Shown here one piece after another: positions 1-9,478 of a stretch of 64,000 bases of DNA. This DNA comes from Paenibacillus sp. OK003. Lineage in GTDB: Bacteria > Bacillota > Bacilli > Paenibacillales > Paenibacillaceae. The notes below the pieces were generated by a model. It was not told the origin of the DNA. It did no database searches and saw only the letters and a program-made list of their open reading frames with translations. Position 1 is the first letter of the stretch. Each line of letters opens with the position of its first letter. Both the position numbers and the translations under genes were made by a program. Location: positions 62,001 to 126,000 of the forward strand of contig NZ_FOBD01000015.1 in the NCBI RefSeq assembly GCF_900109515.1, in the 5' to 3' direction.

Positions 1-116
1 ATGAACCTTATGTTTTTCTTTTGAATTAAGAATTGCTTTTTCATTATAGAACCTCCCCCTTACTGCAAAGGTTTTCCAAAATGAAAAAATTCTATACTTT
101 TCTCGGTGAGGGCAAA

Positions 117-167
117 AAAAACCGTCTGAACCCTTGGATTTACTCCAATATGATTCAAACGGTTTTC
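117..167 (-). terminator. Rho-independent terminator of thrS
   Basis: On the minus strand AAAACCGTTTGAA and its near-perfect complement flank a second small hairpin (TTGGA/TCCAA), and the stem is followed by a run of eight T. It lies about 25 bases after the thrS stop. The first 116 bases of the window hold no gene I can support. Confidence 0.7.
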
Positions 168-190
168 TATTATAGAACCACAATTCTGGA

Positions 191-2128
191 TTACACCAGT
201 CTTGTTGCAATCTCTTCTTTGAGCTGGGCTACAATTTCGTCCAAAGGTTTCATGCCGAGATCGCCTTCTCCACGTTTCCGCACAGATACACCCTCTGCAT
301 TACGTTCATTTTCACCAACGACGAACATGTAAGGCATTTTCTCAAGCTGTGCTTCACGGATTTTATAACCAAGCTTCTCGTTGCGCAGATCTGCTTCAGC
401 AGAGATGCCTGCACGTTTCAGCTTCGCTTCCACTTCACGTGCGTAGTCGTCAAAGTTGCCGGATACCGGAATAACCTTCGCCTGTACAGGAGACAACCAC
501 AGTGGCAGAGCCCCTGCAAAGTTCTCCAGCAAGAATGCAGTGAAACGCTCCATCGTACTGATTACACCGCGGTGGATAACGACCGGACGATGTTTCTGCC
601 CATCATCTCCCACATATTCAAGCTCAAACCGCTCTGGCAAGAGGAAGTCCAATTGGACAGTAGACAATGTCTCTTCTTTGCCCAGTGCTGTCTTGATCTG
701 AACATCCAGTTTTGGACCGTAGAATGCCGCTTCGCCTTCTGCTTCATAGAATGGAAGGTTGAGTTCTTCCACAACTTCACGCAGCATGCGTTGGGACATC
801 TCCCACATCTCGTCGTTCTGGAAGTATTTCTCGGTATCCTGAGGATCGCGATAGGACAGACGGAAACGATATTCGTGAATGCCGAAATCTTTATAAACCG
901 TTTGAATCAGCTCAATAACACGAGCGAACTCTTCCTTGATCTGATCCGGGCGTGCGAATATGTGAGAGTCGTTCAGCGTCATCGCACGTACACGGTGCAG
1001 ACCTGTCAACGCGCCAGACATTTCATAACGATGCATCATGCCAAGCTCGGCAATCCGAATCGGCAGATCACGATAGCTGTGCATGCTGGACTTGTACACC
1101 ATCATATGGTGAGGACAGTTCATCGGACGAAGAACGAGTTCTTCATTGTCCATAACCATTTTTGGGAACATGTCTTCCTGATAGTGCTCCCAGTGTCCGG
1201 ATGTTTTGTACAATTCAACATTACCCAGCACCGGCGTGTACACATGCTGATATCCGAGGCTCTCTTCCAGATCCACGATATAACGCTCCAACGTCCGGCG
1301 CAGCTTGGCACCATTAGGCAACCAGATTGGCAGACCTTGTCCAACCAGTTGGGAGAATGTGAAGATTTCGAGTTCCTTACCCAGTTTACGGTGATCCCGT
1401 TTACGTGCTTCTTCCAGGAAATGCAAATGCTCATCAAGCTGTGCTTTTTTCACAAAAGCCGTACCGTAAATACGTTGCAGCATTTTGTTTTTGCTATCTC
1501 CACGCCAGTAAGCACCGGCAACATTCATCAGTTTGAATACTTTGATTTTGCTGGTGGAGGGTACGTGTGGTCCACGACACAAGTCGAAGAATTCACCTTG
1601 CTCATAAATAGTGATAACACTGTCTTCCGGTAAGTCACGAATCAATTCGAGCTTGTAAGGATCGCCCACTTCTCCGAAGATTTTGATCGCTTCCTCGCGG
1701 CTAACTTCCTTACGTACAATCGGCAAGTTCTCATTAACAATACGTTCCATTTCCTTCTCGATCTTTTGTAGATCTTCGGGATTGAGCGGTTGTTCCAGAT
1801 CCATATCATAGTAGAACCCATCTTCAATGACAGGGCCAACACCCAGATGTACCTCTTTGTTTCCATATAAACGCTTCACAGCTTGAGCGAGCAAGTGAGC
1901 TGTACTGTGGCGCATCACTTCCAGGCCTTCTGGTGAATCCAGTGTTACGATCTCCACCAATGCTCCCTCATGAAGTGTTGTGGACAAGTCCACCACAATT
2001 CCATCCAGTTTGCCGGCTACGGCATTTTTGCGCAGTCCGCTGCTAATCGAAGCGGCCACATCTTCAATGCTGCTTCCGTCGGCATACTCACGAACCGAAC
2101 CATCGGGTAGTTTAATGTTAACTGCCAT
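191..2128 (-). CDS. thrS: Threonyl-tRNA synthetase
   Basis: Charges tRNA-Thr with threonine in the cytosol (class II aaRS). The 645-residue product has the full bacterial layout: N-terminal TGS domain (about residues 1-62), the editing/SAD domain with HSTAH (74-78), the class II catalytic core with RPMNCPHH and the motif-2-like MMHRYEMSGALTGLHRVR stretch, and a C-terminal anticodon-binding domain. The open frame reaches back to 2275, but that part runs through the T-box terminator. The ATG at 2128 has AGGAGG 10 bases upstream, whereas an ATG at 2137 sits only 1 base from it. It is expressed under the T-box leader and follows ytxC, as in Bacillus subtilis. Identity is secure. Confidence 0.97.
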   Translation of the reverse strand: MAVNIKLPDGSVREYADGSSIEDVAASISSGLRKNAVAGKLDGIVVDLSTTLHEGALVEIVTLDSPEGLEVMRHSTAHLLAQAVKRLYGNKEVHLGVGPVIEDGFYYDMDLEQPLNPEDLQKIEKEMERIVNENLPIVRKEVSREEAIKIFGEVGDPYKLELIRDLPEDSVITIYEQGEFFDLCRGPHVPSTSKIKVFKLMNVAGAYWRGDSKNKMLQRIYGTAFVKKAQLDEHLHFLEEARKRDHRKLGKELEIFTFSQLVGQGLPIWLPNGAKLRRTLERYIVDLEESLGYQHVYTPVLGNVELYKTSGHWEHYQEDMFPKMVMDNEELVLRPMNCPHHMMVYKSSMHSYRDLPIRIAELGMMHRYEMSGALTGLHRVRAMTLNDSHIFARPDQIKEEFARVIELIQTVYKDFGIHEYRFRLSYRDPQDTEKYFQNDEMWEMSQRMLREVVEELNLPFYEAEGEAAFYGPKLDVQIKTALGKEETLSTVQLDFLLPERFELEYVGDDGQKHRPVVIHRGVISTMERFTAFLLENFAGALPLWLSPVQAKVIPVSGNFDDYAREVEAKLKRAGISAEADLRNEKLGYKIREAQLEKMPYMFVVGENERNAEGVSVRKRGEGDLGMKPLDEIVAQLKEEIATRLV

Positions 2129-2221
2129 TTGTCTCATTCCTCCTGTAAATTCAACCTCTGTCCATACATGATCATGGATGGATAATCTATTGCTGTTCCT
2201 GCAATCTTTGCAAAGGAACGC

Positions 2222-2512
2222 AAAAAACACCCGTCCCGGCAAAGGGACGAGTGTTGTATACTCTCGTGGTTCCACCCTAATTCAGCTGCTTCATCCGTAT
2301 TGGAAGTACAGCCCTCATTGGCATGACGGTAACGGGCATGACCCGGCATATCCTTACTCATGGATGACTACCTGTATATATGGAGGTAATCTTCATATCC
2401 ATTTTCAAAACTGCAGCTCCAAAGGGGTAAACCAAACGTGGCATCCGGAGGAAATTTCAGCCTGGTTCCCTCTCTCTGCACCGACCGAGCGTATGGTTCT
2501 TGTCTTTGTCAA
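2222..2512 (-). promoter_or_regulatory. T-box leader (Thr) of thrS
   Basis: On the minus strand the T-box core AGGGTGGAACCACGAGAG lies at 2261-2278. It is followed by a terminator hairpin (ACACTCGTCCC / GGGACGGGTGT, then six T, about 2222-2256). Stem I appears to start near 2512 with GACAAAGACAAGAACC. The T-box can pair with the terminator 5' arm to form an antiterminator when uncharged tRNA-Thr is bound. I did not fold the RNA, and the specifier triplet (an ACC or ACG in the stem I region) is not assigned with confidence. Confidence 0.9.
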
Positions 2513-2557
2513 CGCTTTTGCTTATTGTTCCATAACAACTCAAATAAATATCATGGA

Positions 2558-3502
2558 TCAACAGTTATTATAATTGCCGATATCACTTGCGTCAAGACCT
2601 GTCAACAATCCGGAGCGCAGTACTTCACACTCGGGGCAATGATGGCATAATTGCACCTTGTCCTCAAAGATCTGACGGATCGTAGAGATGATAGGCAGAT
2701 CTGGAGTGCGCGTATGCAGCATGACCTTTTCAGGCGAGATGGAGATTAGCGTACTCACAATCATGTCTTCGATATCCATTTCCAATTCAAGTCCTGGCAT
2801 CTCCACGACGACCTGTTCATCCTTTTGCACGGGCAGCACATTAAGCGCAGCATCCAAAACCTGAAATTCATGCAATCCTTTGTGAATCAAATGCACAAGA
2901 GGTACTTTCGCCTCCTGAAAGAACACAAAATATTTGAGCAGCCCCATAAACTCTTCATATTGACGATCCATCCAGAATTCATCCAGCGCATATTCTACCA
3001 GCTCATGAAGTTCCTGCTTATATGGACGAATCCGAAAATTAAGAATGCCTTCAAGATGAAAAAAATGAACCTCCTCCAAATCCTGCTTCAATCCATTGGC
3101 CAAAGTGGTACGGCGACGCTCGCGCAGTCCTGGCTGATCCAAGTCACCATTGAATAATAAAGGCATGCATATCCGATTTACCTTCTCCACCTCATGTTCA
3201 TCCATGACAGAGCAGGCCTTGGAGATCATCTCTTCCACCATAATACGTTCACGCGTATCCATGATGTAATCTGCAAGTCCCGCAGCAAGCAAATCGCTGA
3301 TCTGGGGCAGCCACTGCTGGAAGTCAGCGTGATTCTCATTGCCTCTGCATACCCAGGCCGCTCTGCCGTCATTATGTTTGAAGGTGAGCCGAAATCCTCT
3401 TTTGCTTATATGTAAACCTTTGGTTTTTTCCTTCACACAACGATAAAATTGATCCGCTTCCTCCTGCCCTGATACATCGGTCCATACGGCGAACAGTTCC
3501 AT
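2558..3502 (-). CDS. ytxC: Putative sporulation protein YtxC
   Basis: A 314-residue protein of the YtxC family, recognised from overall sequence character and from its place directly upstream of thrS, as in B. subtilis (dnaI-ytxC-thrS). The molecular function of the family is unknown; it is listed among sporulation-associated genes. No catalytic motif or membrane segment is apparent, and the protein looks soluble and mostly helical. The ATG at 3502 has AAAGGAG 8 bases upstream. A GTG at 3511 also extends the frame but overlaps that ribosome binding site. The thrS T-box leader lies directly downstream. Confidence 0.78.
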   Translation of the reverse strand: MELFAVWTDVSGQEEADQFYRCVKEKTKGLHISKRGFRLTFKHNDGRAAWVCRGNENHADFQQWLPQISDLLAAGLADYIMDTRERIMVEEMISKACSVMDEHEVEKVNRICMPLLFNGDLDQPGLRERRRTTLANGLKQDLEEVHFFHLEGILNFRIRPYKQELHELVEYALDEFWMDRQYEEFMGLLKYFVFFQEAKVPLVHLIHKGLHEFQVLDAALNVLPVQKDEQVVVEMPGLELEMDIEDMIVSTLISISPEKVMLHTRTPDLPIISTIRQIFEDKVQLCHHCPECEVLRSGLLTGLDASDIGNYNNC

Positions 3503-3612
3503 AAGAATCACTCCTTTCCTTCCTGTTCAAAGTATATGGCAAGGCTGATAGGGATATACGAAGCGGATTGATGGAAAGCGTGTCATGATTTCTCAGTATA
3601 TTATCAATTGGT

Positions 3613-3641
3613 TTGGAGTTAAGACAAAAATGTGTTATTAT
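3613..3641 (+). promoter_or_regulatory. Sigma-A-like promoter
   Basis: TTGGAG and TATTAT are separated by exactly 17 bases, about 40 bases upstream of the ATG at 3682. It is divergent from ytxC. Confidence 0.5.
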
Positions 3642-3681
3642 TTTTATAACAGTATGTTTCACGGAAAAGGGGGAAGCCAAA

Positions 3682-4086
3682 ATGAGACAACAACCAAGAA
3701 TACTCCGTTACGCTTTTATTATCATTTTGTGCGTATTCCAAGCGTTGTCCTTCCCTATTCCGATGCAGTCGGAATCCGCTGTCGAGGTAACCGTTGAGAC
3801 GACTTCCAACAAGGAAGTGCTTGTCCACACATTGGAGTCTCAGCAGAAACCTGCCATTCGCAAATACCCACAAGTCATGTCGAAGTTGATTGCGGTCACG
3901 CATAACAAACCTGTCTTTCTTGTGCTCGCTTTGTTGCTAATGCTGCGAATTCCTACACCGCGTCTACCCTTTAAACCGTTGATTTGTCTGTTTAAACGCA
4001 GATTATTTCTGCTACCCATCAAATTTACCAGTATGTATGTATCTCCCACCCCTATAGCACCAAAATACGTGAACGCTCTTAACTAG
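3682..4086 (+). CDS. Hypothetical membrane-anchored protein
   Basis: 134 residues, family not recognised. The N terminus (MRQQPRILRY followed by about 17 hydrophobic residues ending near SFPIPMQSES) looks like a signal peptide or signal anchor. A second hydrophobic stretch (PVFLVLALLLML) lies near residue 80, and the C terminus is basic. The start at 3682 is chosen because AAAAGGGGG precedes it; the upstream in-frame ATG at 3613 would overlap the promoter. It has its own promoter and lies ahead of khtT. It is not clearly a KhtS homologue, although its position is where khtS sits in B. subtilis. Confidence 0.5.
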   Translation: MRQQPRILRYAFIIILCVFQALSFPIPMQSESAVEVTVETTSNKEVLVHTLESQQKPAIRKYPQVMSKLIAVTHNKPVFLVLALLLMLRIPTPRLPFKPLICLFKRRLFLLPIKFTSMYVSPTPIAPKYVNALN

Positions 4087-4398
4087 CCGTTACACCGTAT
4101 TTTAGGTTGCTTTGCATGGAGACACCTCTGTCTGAAAGACGGTGTGCTTGTGCATAACTTATAACCCTTTTAGCAAATGTTAGATATCGATCAGCCTCAT
4201 TGGCAACACCTATTTGTTAGCATCTATTTTGTTATCCCCATTTTCATTAAAAATTCACAACACAAGGCTGTGTGTCAGGAGTCCCTGGCTCTGTTTACCC
4301 GCATCATTTAATGTTCCTAAGTGCAGCAGTTCATTCTATTTTCGGGAAATAAGCCTGTCTTCTGTGGCCAGCCCTCAATTTAAGGAGGCATACTATCC
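4087..4398 (+). promoter_or_regulatory. Intergenic region upstream of khtT
   Basis: 312 bases without a gene. It contains a hairpin at 4122-4146 (ACACC...GGTGT enclosing GTCT/AGAC) without a T-tract, and a weak promoter candidate TTGGCA-17-TCTATT at 4200-4228. I looked for a c-di-AMP (ydaO-type) riboswitch, since these often precede K+ transport genes, and did not recognise one. Confidence 0.3.
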
Positions 4399-4893
4399 AT
4401 GGATGTACGCGAAACAGATTTGCCGGGAATCGGCAAGAAATTTCAGATTGAAACGAGCAGTGGAGATAAAATTATTGTCATTATTCACGATGACGGTCGC
4501 CGGGAAATGTACCATTTTGAGTACGATGATCCAGACCAAAGCATCTCCATGATTACGCTGGATGACTATGAAGCAAGACAGATTGCTGCCATCGTTGGTG
4601 GATTGACCTACAAACCAAAGCAGCTTGAAAATATTGAAGTAACGTTTGACGATCTGATTATTGAATGGTACAAAATCGAGCCATCCTACGGATGTATCGG
4701 TAAATCTATTGGTGAACTGGACGTACGTCAAAACTCAGGGGCAACGGTTATTGCCGTTGTAGAGAAGAATCACAAAAAACATATCAGCCCCGGTCCGGAG
4801 GTCGTGATTAGTGCAGAGTCCACGGTAGTAGCCGTTGGCGAACGCAATCAGCAAAAGCTATTCAAATCCCTCCTCCTGACCGGAAGGGGGTGA
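4399..4893 (+). CDS. khtT: K+/H+ antiporter regulatory subunit KhtT
   Basis: 164 residues: an N-terminal KhtT-type domain (about 1-75) and a C-terminal RCK_C/TrkA-C domain (about 80-160, containing KIEPSYGCIGKSIGELDVR and the VVAVGER end typical of the fold). In B. subtilis the homologous cytosolic subunit gates the KhtU antiporter, and its RCK_C domain binds c-di-AMP. AAGGAGG precedes the ATG. The gene ends 4 bases before khtU, so the two are translated together. Confidence 0.85.
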   Translation: MDVRETDLPGIGKKFQIETSSGDKIIVIIHDDGRREMYHFEYDDPDQSISMITLDDYEARQIAAIVGGLTYKPKQLENIEVTFDDLIIEWYKIEPSYGCIGKSIGELDVRQNSGATVIAVVEKNHKKHISPGPEVVISAESTVVAVGERNQQKLFKSLLLTGRG

Positions 4894-4897
4894 GTCG

Positions 4898-6136
4898 ATG
4901 GATCATCTGATATTCGAAGTGGGTCTGGCACTTGTGCTCATTGCAGCAGCCGGACTCTTGTCCGCAAAACTGAGATTTTCGGTCGTTCCGTTTTATATTC
5001 TGATCGGGATGGCTGTTGGGCCACATGCTATGAAAATCTGGCATCTGGACTTCCGTTTCATTGAAAGTCAGCCGTTTATTGAGTTTATGGGCCGCATTGG
5101 TATTCTCTTCCTGCTCTTCTATCTAGGGCTGGAATTCTCGGTTGGTCGTTTGATCAAATCGGGTAAATCCATTGCAGTCGGCGGGTCTATCTATATTGGG
5201 ATTAACTTCACGCTGGGATTAATATTCGGTTTTATGTCCGGTTTCCCAGTTGCAGAAGCACTTATTATCGCAGGTATAACTACCATCTCTTCCAGTGCCA
5301 TCGTGGCCAAGGTACTCGTGGATTTGAAACGAACGGCCAATCCTGAAACAGAGATGATATTGGGTATTATTATGTTCGAAGATGTATTCCTCGCTGTATA
5401 TATCTCGATCTTGTCCGGACTTGTGCTTAGTGATTCATCCTCCATCGGAGGCGTCATCATGTCCGCACTTATTGCTCTCGGATTCATGCTTATCGTGATT
5501 ATCCTTGGACGCAAAGCAACACCGCTACTAAACAAATTGCTTAAAATTCGATCGAATGAGCTATTCTCTCTCGTTGTATTCGGAGCCTTGTTCCTGGTAG
5601 CCGGCTTCTCTGAAACCATTCATGTTGCCGAAGCGATTGGTGCATTACTGGTTGGTCTGGTGCTTGCTGAAACAGAACACGCGAAACGGATTGAGCACTT
5701 GATTCTACCGTTCCGTGACTTCTTCGGAGCAATCTTCTTCTTCAGCTTTGGATTGTCCATTGATCCGTTGTCCTTGGGTGGCGAAGCCGTATGGTTAGCT
5801 CTGATTGCAGTTGTTATTACATTGTTCGGTAACTTCCTGGCAGGTATGATGGCCGGACGCAGTGCAGGACTATCGCCCAAAGCATCGGCGAATATTGGAT
5901 TAACCATTGTGTCACGGGGTGAATTTTCCATCATCTTGGCCAACATGGGTAAAGCCGGAGGACTGTTGCCAATGATTCAACCGTTTGCCGCGCTCTATGT
6001 CCTAATTCTGGCCATTCTGGGTCCTTTATTAACCAAAGAGTCCAAACATGTATTCCGTTTATTAGATAAAATATTCAAGTTCAAGGATCCTCGGAAAAAG
6101 AAAGAAGAACCAAAGGTTCTGCAGAAAGAAGGATAA
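4898..6136 (+). CDS. khtU: K+/H+ antiporter membrane subunit (CPA2 family) KhtU
   Basis: 412 residues, almost entirely hydrophobic with about 12 transmembrane segments, of the Na+/H+ exchanger-like CPA2 family (KefB/KefC core without the C-terminal TrkA-N domain). Family-typical stretches include GILFLLFYLGLEF and the SSSAIVAKVLVDL region. With KhtT it would export K+ in exchange for protons at alkaline pH or high K+. GGGGGTGA lies just before the ATG, overlapping the khtT end. The C-terminal 25 residues are charged and cytosolic. Confidence 0.88.
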   Translation: MDHLIFEVGLALVLIAAAGLLSAKLRFSVVPFYILIGMAVGPHAMKIWHLDFRFIESQPFIEFMGRIGILFLLFYLGLEFSVGRLIKSGKSIAVGGSIYIGINFTLGLIFGFMSGFPVAEALIIAGITTISSSAIVAKVLVDLKRTANPETEMILGIIMFEDVFLAVYISILSGLVLSDSSSIGGVIMSALIALGFMLIVIILGRKATPLLNKLLKIRSNELFSLVVFGALFLVAGFSETIHVAEAIGALLVGLVLAETEHAKRIEHLILPFRDFFGAIFFFSFGLSIDPLSLGGEAVWLALIAVVITLFGNFLAGMMAGRSAGLSPKASANIGLTIVSRGEFSIILANMGKAGGLLPMIQPFAALYVLILAILGPLLTKESKHVFRLLDKIFKFKDPRKKKEEPKVLQKEG

Positions 6137-6250
6137 TTCCTTATGTCTGTACTGAACAGACACACTAACGTACTTCGCGGCTCTTACGCCGATCTTTCTG
6201 TGACTAACCCAGGGAGAATGGCTCGAAAGCCGCACTAAGGAGGATGACCT

Positions 6251-7156
6251 ATGAAAGCACCTCTGATATCGGCTAATCCGGTGCCACAAACCGCCAAGAC
6301 CAGATTGTCATCTACTCGTCGCCTGTTGAATTTATTGTTTGTAATCGCGGGTGGAATTCTGGCCTCCGTGGGACTTGAATTGTTTCTACATCCCAATAAA
6401 ATCATTATTGGAGGCATTACGGGCATCTCTTCGTTGTTCGCTCACTGGACTGAGATGAGAATTGGTTTGTTCCTGTTTTTGTTCAACGTTCCGTTTATTT
6501 TTCTGTCCTATAGGCTCGTGCAAAAGAAATTCGTACTGGTCACTGTTCTGGGTTTGGTTGTCTTTTCGATTGGTGCCATTGTGCTTCATCCCATGCCGCC
6601 GCTTGTTGAGCACCCGCTGGCTGCCGCCATGTTTGGCGGATTATGTCTCGGTCTAGGAATTGGGCTAGTCGTGCGGTATGGTGGGACACTGGATACGCTG
6701 GAAATCGGTGATCCGTCCTCCCGTCCACCTGAACGTGTATTTAGCGGGAAACGGATGCTTATCGAAAAAATAATCATGCTGCTCAACTTGTTGATTCTAA
6801 CCGCTGCTGGTGTTGTCTTCGGTTGGGATCAAGCGATGTACTCGGTAATTGCTTATCTCATTGCATATGAAATGGTGTATATTGCATTCCGCGGATTCAC
6901 AGCTAAGCGCAAAATATGTATTTTAACCACACAAAGCGCTCAAGTTGAAAAAGCCATCCGTAAACGGCTGCGCCGTGAACCTGGAACATTGCATTCTTCA
7001 ACGGATCCAGGGCATCCAGCTGTCGCTGAAGGTTGGATCCAACACGTTCCGGGAGCACTCTACTATGAGATTCATTTCCTCGAAATGATCTGGCTCAAAT
7101 CCATTGTGCGTCACATTGATCCACATGCGGGCATTGTGACAAATCCGGAAAAATAA
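6251..7156 (+). CDS. YitT family membrane protein (DUF161/DUF2179)
   Basis: 301 residues. The N-terminal two thirds hold about five transmembrane helices with the family signature around PNKIIIGGITGISSL. The C-terminal roughly 80 residues (from RKICILTTQ) form the soluble DUF2179 domain. Function is unknown; members are common in Bacillota. AAGGAGGATGACCT precedes the ATG. It follows khtU by 114 bases on the same strand and ends in a strong bidirectional terminator. Confidence 0.85.
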   Translation: MKAPLISANPVPQTAKTRLSSTRRLLNLLFVIAGGILASVGLELFLHPNKIIIGGITGISSLFAHWTEMRIGLFLFLFNVPFIFLSYRLVQKKFVLVTVLGLVVFSIGAIVLHPMPPLVEHPLAAAMFGGLCLGLGIGLVVRYGGTLDTLEIGDPSSRPPERVFSGKRMLIEKIIMLLNLLILTAAGVVFGWDQAMYSVIAYLIAYEMVYIAFRGFTAKRKICILTTQSAQVEKAIRKRLRREPGTLHSSTDPGHPAVAEGWIQHVPGALYYEIHFLEMIWLKSIVRHIDPHAGIVTNPEK

Positions 7157-7157
7157 A

Positions 7158-7219
7158 AAAACGCTCTCTTCCCCTATGGATGGACAGTATTGTCCACCAA
7201 GGTCAGAGAGCGTTTTTTT
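7158..7219. terminator. Bidirectional terminator
   Basis: AAAAAACGCTCTCT at one end and AGAGAGCGTTTTTTT at the other enclose a second hairpin (TGGACA/TGTCCA). It serves the YitT gene from the left and the dehydrogenase gene from the right. Confidence 0.85.
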
Positions 7220-7241
7220 CTGTTATCAGACTTACTTGTTA

Positions 7242-8255
7242 TTATAGCTCAACGATGGCTTTGACTACATGTGAGTCTGGCAATAGCCATTGGTCTATTG
7301 CAGAAGGCAACTCATCAAATTCCACTCGGTGTGTGATATAACCATCCATGCTTAATTTCTTTTGACGCAAGGTGGACAGGACCTGTTCAAAATCTTCACG
7401 GGTTGCATTTCGACTACCCAGGATGCTCATCTCCCGCTTGTGGAACTCAGGATCATGAAAGGTAATATCCGCTTTCACCAGCCCAACAAAAATGAGTTGA
7501 CCACTATGCGCCACATATTGGATGGCATCATTCATGGAATTCACGTTACCGGTTGCATCGAAGACAGCTGTAGCATAGTCGCCTCCCGTGATTTCAGCCA
7601 CTTGTTGTACAGTATGTTCACTAGCCTGTACCAGGTCATCCGCTCCAGCCCAAGTCCGGCTAAGCTCCAGTCTGTCCAGATTACGATCAACAGCGATAAC
7701 ACGTGCTCCCGCCTGTTTGGCAAATGCCATCACACCCAATCCAATGGGGCCAGCTCCAATCACAACCACATGCTCACCAGGCTTGATTCCTGCTCTTCTG
7801 ACGGCATGGGCTCCAATGCTTAATGGTTCTACCATTGCCGTCTCATCCAGCGTCAAACCTTCTGCTGAGAGCAGATGTGAGACAGGCACGCTGATTTTTT
7901 CTCTCATGCCTCCGTCTACGTGCACACCCATGACTTGCATGGACGCACAACAATTGGTTTTTCCACTGCGACATGCAATACAGTGCCCGCAGTGCAGATA
8001 CGGAATAATACTTACCTGATCGCCTAGCTGTAATCCTTCGTCGTTCGGACCGATTTCTTCAATAACAGCCGCCAGTTCATGACCCAGAACACGAGGATAG
8101 GTAAAGAATGGCTGGTTGCCTTTGTACGCATGCAGATCCGTTCCACAGATCCCAATCCGTCGAATGGCAACCAACGCCTCTCCTTCTGCTCGTTCCGGTT
8201 GAGGCAGGTCCTGGAGCTTCAATTGATCTATTTCTTCACATACAATGGCTCTCAT
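7242..8255 (-). CDS. Zinc-dependent alcohol dehydrogenase family protein
   Basis: 337 residues, medium-chain dehydrogenase/reductase. The catalytic zinc ligands are Cys37 (GICGTD) and His59-Glu60 (GHE). The structural zinc loop is CGHCIACRSGKTNCC (Cys89, 92, 95 and 102/103). The Rossmann NAD(P) site is GAGPIGLG near residue 168. It resembles RspB, L-threonine, galactitol-phosphate or L-galactonate dehydrogenases; substrate is not assignable. Its start overlaps the stop of the aldo-keto reductase gene by 4 bases (ATGA), so the two are co-translated and likely handle the same sugar or polyol. Confidence 0.87.
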   Translation of the reverse strand: MRAIVCEEIDQLKLQDLPQPERAEGEALVAIRRIGICGTDLHAYKGNQPFFTYPRVLGHELAAVIEEIGPNDEGLQLGDQVSIIPYLHCGHCIACRSGKTNCCASMQVMGVHVDGGMREKISVPVSHLLSAEGLTLDETAMVEPLSIGAHAVRRAGIKPGEHVVVIGAGPIGLGVMAFAKQAGARVIAVDRNLDRLELSRTWAGADDLVQASEHTVQQVAEITGGDYATAVFDATGNVNSMNDAIQYVAHSGQLIFVGLVKADITFHDPEFHKREMSILGSRNATREDFEQVLSTLRQKKLSMDGYITHRVEFDELPSAIDQWLLPDSHVVKAIVEL

Positions 8256-9229
8256 CGTTGTTCCCCCTTGGATGCTTCTGCTGTCGTGTTGCTTGGCCTA
8301 ATATTATATTCAGGTCGTCCGCTTGACCACGTCTCGTTATGCAATGGAGCCAGAATGCGCAGCACTTCATCCAGCAGGCTCTGATCCATCGGTTCCTCTA
8401 TCCAGGCTGCATTATTGAGGATATTGCGCTGGCTGGCACTGCTCACCAGTGTTGTCGGAATTCGTTCATTCGACGTGGAGAATTGCACGGCCAGCTTGGC
8501 AATGTCACTGCCTTGTTCTGCACAGAAGCGGGCAGCCTTCAGGCAGAGTTCTTTCACACGATCATCTGCCGGATGCCAGGCAGGAGCACCTCGGGTACTC
8601 AACAAGCCCATAGAAAGAGGCGAAGCATTGACGAGGCCAATTTCTTTTTTTTCCAACAGGGGCAATAACGATAATAATGAGGTATTATTCAATGAATAAT
8701 GACAATACGAGATGATCGCATCCGCATCGATCTGTGGCAGAACCTTCTCAAACAAAGGCAAGGGTAAACCACAAATGCCCGCATGTCGTATAACTCCCTG
8801 CTCTTTCAGACGCAGCAACGTTGGAAAAGCTTCTTCGATAATAATCTCTGCTGGCACAAATTCAATATCATGCAGGAACAGAATGTCGATATAATCGGTA
8901 TGCAGTCGATCCAGGCTCTCTTGCACACTATCCAGAATCCGCTGACGTGAAAAATCAAACTCATTTTCCCCATACCGTCCGGCTTTGGTTGATAACATAT
9001 ATGAACTGCGCGGCAAGCTGCGGATGGCTTCACCCAACACCGTCTCCGCTTTTGTCAGCCCGTAGTAAGGCGAAACGTCTATGTAATTCATCCCCGCATC
9101 TACGGCCGCATGTACAGTGCGAATCCCTTCGTCCCGGTCAATGTCACGAAATACAGAACCTAGAGAGGATGCTCCAAAGCTCAGTACAGGTACTTCCAGT
9201 CCCGTCTTACCAAGTCTTCTTGTTTTCAT
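8252..9229 (-). CDS. Aldo/keto reductase
   Basis: 325 residues, TIM-barrel NAD(P)H oxidoreductase. The catalytic tetrad reads Asp51, Tyr56 (DVSPYY), Lys82 (STKAG) and His120 (LFLHD). It looks closest to the L-galactose/L-fucose (aldose 1-) dehydrogenase branch, by general resemblance only. GGAAGGGG lies 7-8 bases before the ATG at 9229; the ATG at 9250 lacks a ribosome binding site. It is the first gene of a two-gene operon with the Zn-dehydrogenase, suggesting paired oxidation/reduction of one carbohydrate. Confidence 0.87.
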   Translation of the reverse strand: MKTRRLGKTGLEVPVLSFGASSLGSVFRDIDRDEGIRTVHAAVDAGMNYIDVSPYYGLTKAETVLGEAIRSLPRSSYMLSTKAGRYGENEFDFSRQRILDSVQESLDRLHTDYIDILFLHDIEFVPAEIIIEEAFPTLLRLKEQGVIRHAGICGLPLPLFEKVLPQIDADAIISYCHYSLNNTSLLSLLPLLEKKEIGLVNASPLSMGLLSTRGAPAWHPADDRVKELCLKAARFCAEQGSDIAKLAVQFSTSNERIPTTLVSSASQRNILNNAAWIEEPMDQSLLDEVLRILAPLHNETWSSGRPEYNIRPSNTTAEASKGEQR

Positions 9230-9366
9230 ATGCCTGCCCCTTCCCAGCATGTCTGCTTACTCACATGTCCTTTCATTGTAACAGTTGAATTTCAAACTAA
9301 AATATCGCCAAATGCGTAATATGTACTGTTTGATGATCTGTGAACAATCGCTTGGTGTGAAGTCAA

Positions 9367-9412
9367 ATTAAAAAGTCCGCCGATTCCCCCTTAAAGAGTA
9401 ATCAACGGACTT
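9367..9412 (-). terminator. Terminator of mqnC
   Basis: Minus-strand AAGTCCG...CGGACTT hairpin followed by TTTTTAATTT, about 65 bases after the mqnC stop. Confidence 0.7.
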
Positions 9413-9478
9413 CATACCAAACTGACTGAATGATCTTATCCATTCAATTGATCAGCGTGATGTACTATAAAATAAATA

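Noticed and set aside
572..1633. 353-codon plus-strand open frame
   Set aside because: Antisense shadow of thrS, rich in Phe, His and Cys as expected from reversed codon bias.
2128..2275. N-terminal extension of thrS to 2275
   Set aside because: It would translate through the T-box terminator, and the ribosome binding site lies directly before the ATG at 2128.
4087..4398. c-di-AMP riboswitch before khtTU
   Set aside because: The region is the right size, but I could not find the conserved ydaO-type core; only one small hairpin is visible.
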